A stretch of DNA of 64,000 bases, from positions 62,001 to 126,000 of the forward strand of contig NZ_JASD01000008.1 in the NCBI RefSeq assembly GCF_000622385.1, written 5' to 3'. Below, in pieces: positions 61,190 through 64,000 of this stretch (the stretch's first letter is position 1; every line of letters begins with the position of its first letter). Position numbers and translations under genes: made by a program. The notes below the pieces were generated by a model, which was given only the letters and a program-made list of their open reading frames with translations, had not been told where the DNA came from and searched no databases. Source of the DNA: Sulfitobacter noctilucicola (GTDB taxonomy: Bacteria; Pseudomonadota; Alphaproteobacteria; Rhodobacterales; Rhodobacteraceae).

Positions 61190-62493
61190 CAGCCTACCCG
61201 TTCGAGAATTTGATCCGGCACCTTGGGCCGCGACCCCGACAGCGTAATCGCCTGCAGTGTGTCCCGGACAGCCGCATCTGCCTGATCGGAGCGCACGGCG
61301 TGAACAACCGCCAATGTCTGACCCTTTTTGACCTGCGTTCCAAGGCGCACCACATCCGATATGCCGACAGCGGGATTTATCCGGTCCTCTTCATACATCC
61401 GGCCACCGCCCAGACCGACAACGGCCCACCCCAGCGCCTGACCGTCGATGCGGGCCACATATCCGTCTTGTACCGCATTGACCTGCCGGATCACCGTCGC
61501 CTCGGGCAGGAACCGCCGCCAGTCATCTACAAAATTCACCGGACCACCAAGCGCAGACAACATCCGCGCAAACCGCTCTGCCGCGTAGCCCTTGCGGATC
61601 GCGTGCACAACCGCATCAGCGCCTTCCTGCACGTCTTGGGCAAGCCCCGAATTTGCCAGGAGCACCCCGCCCAAAGCGGCTGCAACATCCACAATCGGTC
61701 CACGACCATTGCCGGTCAGAAGCCGCATAACCTCGGCAACTTCCAACGCATTGCCGACGCTCGGCACCAATGGCTGGCTCATATCGCTGATGACTGCAGT
61801 CGTCCGGCACTTTGAAGCATTTGCCGTCTTGGTCAAAGCTTCGGCAAGCGCCTGCCCTTCCGCCAATGTCTTCATAAAGGCTCCGCTGCCGACCTTCACA
61901 TCCAGCACCAGACCATCAATGCCCGCGGCGAGTTTCTTGCTCAGGATGGACGCGGTAATCAGATCAAGTGAATCGACCGTCGATGAGTTGTCACGCACGG
62001 CATAAAGCCGCTTGTCGGCAGGCGCGATGTCGGAGGTAGCCCCGACGATGGCGCAGCCCACCTGTCGGACGATGCCTTTGAGCTCTGCCTCGGACAAATG
62101 CGTGTTGACGCCGGGGATCGCTTCGAGCTTGTCGAGCGTCCCGCCCGTGTGGCCCAATCCGCGCCCCGATATCATCGGAACATAGGCACCACAGGCAGCC
62201 AGCGCCGGTGCGAGCAAAAGGCTCACGCAATCGCCAATTCCGCCGGTAGAGTGTTTGTCCAGAACAGGACCGTCGACATCCCAGTGCAGCACGCGGCCTG
62301 AATCGCGCATCGCAATCGTCAACGCCACGCGCCCGACATCGCTTAGACCGTTCAGACAAACAGCCATGGCAAACGCTCCGGCTTGAGCGTCAGTTATGGT
62401 GCCATCAGCGAGGCCATGCGCCATCCACGCAAGTTCTTCTTTAGTCGGCGTTTGCTTGTGCCGCAGCTTTGCCAGAATGGCCCGCGCGTCCAT
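61189..62493 (-). CDS. deoA: Thymidine phosphorylase DeoA
   Basis: DeoA phosphorolyses thymidine or deoxyuridine to base and deoxyribose-1-phosphate. The 434-residue enzyme has an alpha domain start LRHKQTPTKEELAWMAHGLADG, the phosphate-binding DKHSTGGIGDCVS, SGRGLGHTGGTLDKLEAIPG and KVGSGAFMKT. It starts 3 bases after the cdd stop and overlaps deoB by one base. Confidence 0.95.
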   Translation of the reverse strand: MDARAILAKLRHKQTPTKEELAWMAHGLADGTITDAQAGAFAMAVCLNGLSDVGRVALTIAMRDSGRVLHWDVDGPVLDKHSTGGIGDCVSLLLAPALAACGAYVPMISGRGLGHTGGTLDKLEAIPGVNTHLSEAELKGIVRQVGCAIVGATSDIAPADKRLYAVRDNSSTVDSLDLITASILSKKLAAGIDGLVLDVKVGSGAFMKTLAEGQALAEALTKTANASKCRTTAVISDMSQPLVPSVGNALEVAEVMRLLTGNGRGPIVDVAAALGGVLLANSGLAQDVQEGADAVVHAIRKGYAAERFARMLSALGGPVNFVDDWRRFLPEATVIRQVNAVQDGYVARIDGQALGWAVVGLGGGRMYEEDRINPAVGISDVVRLGTQVKKGQTLAVVHAVRSDQADAAVRDTLQAITLSGSRPKVPDQILERVG

Positions 62494-62496
62494 GGG

Positions 62497-62892
62497 TTAT
62501 CCTTCCATAAAGGCGGCATCGAACGCCCCCGGCAGCAGATCGGCAATTGTCATCCGCTGTTCCGCACCGTCCATTGTTGCCATCGTAACAGGGACTTCAC
62601 CGTTGCCGAATTCCGCCAGCTTTTGCCGGCATCCACCACAGGGCGGTACAGGATGCGCACTGCCCGCGATCACGTAGACTTCTGTAAGTCTGGTATCACC
62701 GCCCGCAATCATCGCAGCGATTGCTCCGGCTTCGGCGCAGGTCCCTTCCGGGTATGCCGCGTTTTCGACGTTGCAGCCGACGTAGGTCGTGCCAGACGCC
62801 CCGACGATCGCCGCCCCGACCTGAAAACCGGAATATGGCGCATAGGCGCGTGCACGCACAGCCTCCGCCAGTTGTCGTAGATTATCGCTCAT
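62497..62892 (-). CDS. cdd: Cytidine deaminase
   Basis: Cdd deaminates cytidine and deoxycytidine to uridine and deoxyuridine. The 131-residue homotetrameric-type enzyme shows the zinc site C52-A-E54 in GTCAEAGAI (Glu as proton shuttle) and C85, C88 in PPCGGCRQKL, and substrate contacts in GCNVENAAYPEG. It is the first gene of cdd-deoA-deoB-upp; the 206-base gap upstream holds the divergent promoters of this operon and maeB. Confidence 0.95.
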   Translation of the reverse strand: MSDNLRQLAEAVRARAYAPYSGFQVGAAIVGASGTTYVGCNVENAAYPEGTCAEAGAIAAMIAGGDTRLTEVYVIAGSAHPVPPCGGCRQKLAEFGNGEVPVTMATMDGAEQRMTIADLLPGAFDAAFMEG

Positions 62893-63058
62893 GAAGCCCC
62901 CTTATTGTCGAAACTATAGGAAAAGGAATAGAAAGATTCGAGGGGCAAATGGGCGCCTGCTTCCCATTGACGATTTTTGCAAATAGCCTGTGACGATAAA
63001 ACACGCGAGCAACGCCCTGAATAGGGGTCGAAAATTGCACGAGACGTGACTGAATAAT

Positions 63059-63076
63059 TAGTTTAACGCTAAACTA
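63059..63076. promoter_or_regulatory. Inverted repeat upstream of maeB
   Basis: TAGTTTA-ACGC-TAAACTA is perfect, 18 bases in total. It ends 22 bases before the maeB ATG and sits in the core promoter, in an AT-rich stretch that includes a TATAAT match at 63075-63080. It is 166 bases from the cdd start. A repressor operator for maeB is the simplest reading. Confidence 0.5.
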
Positions 63077-63098
63077 TAATTTTAGGGAGCTTCAACAG

Positions 63099-64000
63099 AT
63101 GTCCGATACGCCCAATTTGCGTCAGGCCGCACTTGACTATCATGCCTTCCCGAAACCGGGCAAACTCGAGATCCGCGCCACCAAGCCGCTGGCAAACGGA
63201 CGCGACCTTGCCCGCGCCTATTCGCCCGGTGTGGCCGAAGCCTGCCTAGAGATCAAAAGCGATCCGTCAACGGCCGCGACCTACACCTCGCGCGGCAACC
63301 TTGTCGCGGTTGTGACCAACGGCACAGCGGTTCTGGGCCTTGGAAATATAGGCCCACTCGCGTCCAAGCCGGTGATGGAAGGCAAAGCGGTGCTGTTCAA
63401 AAAGTTCGCCAATATCGACTGTTTCGATATCGAGGTGGACGAAAGCGACCCGGAAAAACTTGCGGACATCGTCTGCGCACTGGGCCCTACCTTCGGCGCA
63501 ATCAATCTGGAGGACATCAAAGCACCCGATTGTTTTATCGTTGAACGATTGTGTCGTGAACGGATGAACATCCCCGTTTTTCACGATGACCAACACGGAA
63601 CGGCCATCGTGGTAGGTGCAGCTGTCACCAATGCGCTGCACGTCACTGGCAAGAAGTTTGAAGACATCAAAATCGTATCAACCGGTGGCGGTGCTGCAGG
63701 AATCGCGTGCCTAAATATGCTTCTAAAACTTGGCGTGAAACGGGAGAACGTCTGGCTCTGCGACATAAACGGCCTTGTCTACGAAGGACGAGAGGTCGAT
63801 ATGAACCCGATCAAGTCCGAGTTCGCGCAACGCACCGATCTACGCACGCTTGATGATGTGATCCCTGATGCGGATCTGTTTCTGGGCCTCTCGGGCCCCG
63901 GTGTCCTAAGCCCCGAGATGGTCGGGAAGATGGCGAAGGCACCGATCATCTTTGCGCTGGCAAATCCGACACCTGAAATCCTTCCCGATCTGGCCCGCGC
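63099..64000 (+). CDS. maeB: NADP-dependent malic enzyme MaeB, C-terminus cut by window edge
   Basis: Malic enzyme decarboxylates malate to pyruvate with NADP. The visible 300 residues start [15 protein letters not shown] and include [71 protein letters not shown] with metal ligands, and the cofactor motif [12 protein letters not shown]. The sequence continues off the right edge; bacterial MaeB proteins have a phosphotransacetylase-like C-terminal domain which cannot be seen. The ATG at 63099 has AGGGAG upstream. Confidence 0.94.
   Translation, partial: MSDTPNLRQAALDYHAFPKPGKLEIRATKPLANGRDLARAYSPGVAEACLEIKSDPSTAATYTSRGNLVAVVTNGTAVLGLGNIGPLASKPVMEGKAVLFKKFANIDCFDIEVDESDPEKLADIVCALGPTFGAINLEDIKAPDCFIVERLCRERMNIPVFHDDQHGTAIVVGAAVTNALHVTGKKFEDIKIVSTGGGAAGIACLNMLLKLGVKRENVWLCDINGLVYEGREVDMNPIKSEFAQRTDLRTLDDVIPDADLFLGLSGPGVLSPEMVGKMAKAPIIFALANPTPEILPDLAR

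Noticed and set aside
1..64000. CRISPR arrays, tRNA/rRNA genes, insertion sequences, phage or integrase genes
   Set aside because: No regularly spaced repeats, cloverleaf-like sequence, T-loop motif, terminal-repeat-bounded transposase or integrase was seen by eye; a scan with dedicated tools could still find a short tRNA.

Overview
The window is chromosomal DNA from an alphaproteobacterium, most likely a marine Roseobacter-group Rhodobacteraceae (Sulfitobacter/Roseobacter-like). The evidence is moderately high G+C by eye, an irr-type Fur regulator beside fabA, FabA/FabB/FabI and GcdH sequences of alphaproteobacterial type, an SBP56 methanethiol-oxidase homologue, and a DmdC-like acyl-CoA dehydrogenase. 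I saw no rRNA, tRNA, CRISPR array, insertion sequence, integrase or phage gene. It reads as metabolic core and near-core chromosome; no obvious defence or mobile island is present.

Layout. 1-0.8 kb: the N-terminal part of a lysine-rich helical protein running off the left edge. 0.9-9.4 kb: phyH-like dioxygenase and irr (minus), fabA (plus), then a reductase/aldehyde dehydrogenase pair (minus) and a cyclase-FHA protein that lie between fabA and fabB-fabI, followed by an rRNA methyltransferase (minus). 9.5-18.2 kb: a small membrane protein, an FKBP, then a tightly packed plus-strand run (dehalogenase, hydrolase, PLP dehydratase, EEP nuclease-like protein, pcaD, pcaC, pcaB, MFS exporter). 18.3-26.4 kb: a Zn-alcohol dehydrogenase and enolase-superfamily enzyme facing a dipeptidase and a fused E1 dehydrogenase, then gcdH divergent from a LysR regulator. 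26.5-33.6 kb: a cupredoxin-like protein, an SRAP peptidase, an MFS transporter, an exported hydrolase divergent from a membrane-bound AraC regulator, a peptidoglycan-binding protein and a 5'-nucleotidase. 33.8-39.0 kb: five plus-strand genes joined by four exact 4-base overlaps (DUF952, DUF1330, pyrD, arsC-like, methyltransferase), meeting a minus-strand MATE-thioesterase-thioesterase operon.

39.1-50.9 kb is the most coherent block: two paralogous MerR regulators, a striking three-half-site operator at 40092-40133, then a beta-oxidation operon (large and small acyl-CoA dehydrogenases, a small conserved protein, GST, thiolase, NTF2-like protein, FadJ) closed by a strong terminator at 48644-48668, followed by an SBP56 protein and a membrane partner. 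An acyl-CoA ligase lies at 53.9 kb. The large dehydrogenase, the ligase and the SBP56 protein could serve the DmdC, DmdB and MtoX steps of DMSP demethylation; this is inference, and ordinary fatty-acid oxidation is the default reading. 51.0-59.2 kb: small and accessory genes (Hint-domain, sulfotransferase, DMT transporter, GNAT, a pseudo-M48 protein, SGNH hydrolase, SPOR protein). 59.3-62.9 kb: the nucleoside-salvage operon cdd-deoA-deoB-upp (minus). 63.1 kb to the end: the start of malic enzyme maeB, cut by the right edge.

I found no clear novel defence or mobile system. The best leads are regulatory (MerR operator array, triple element at the AraC/hydrolase locus, fabB leader ORF) and enzymological (a degenerate M48 protein, a Hint protein without its cysteine, an enolase-family enzyme with altered catalytic motifs). 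All coordinates and motifs were read by eye.
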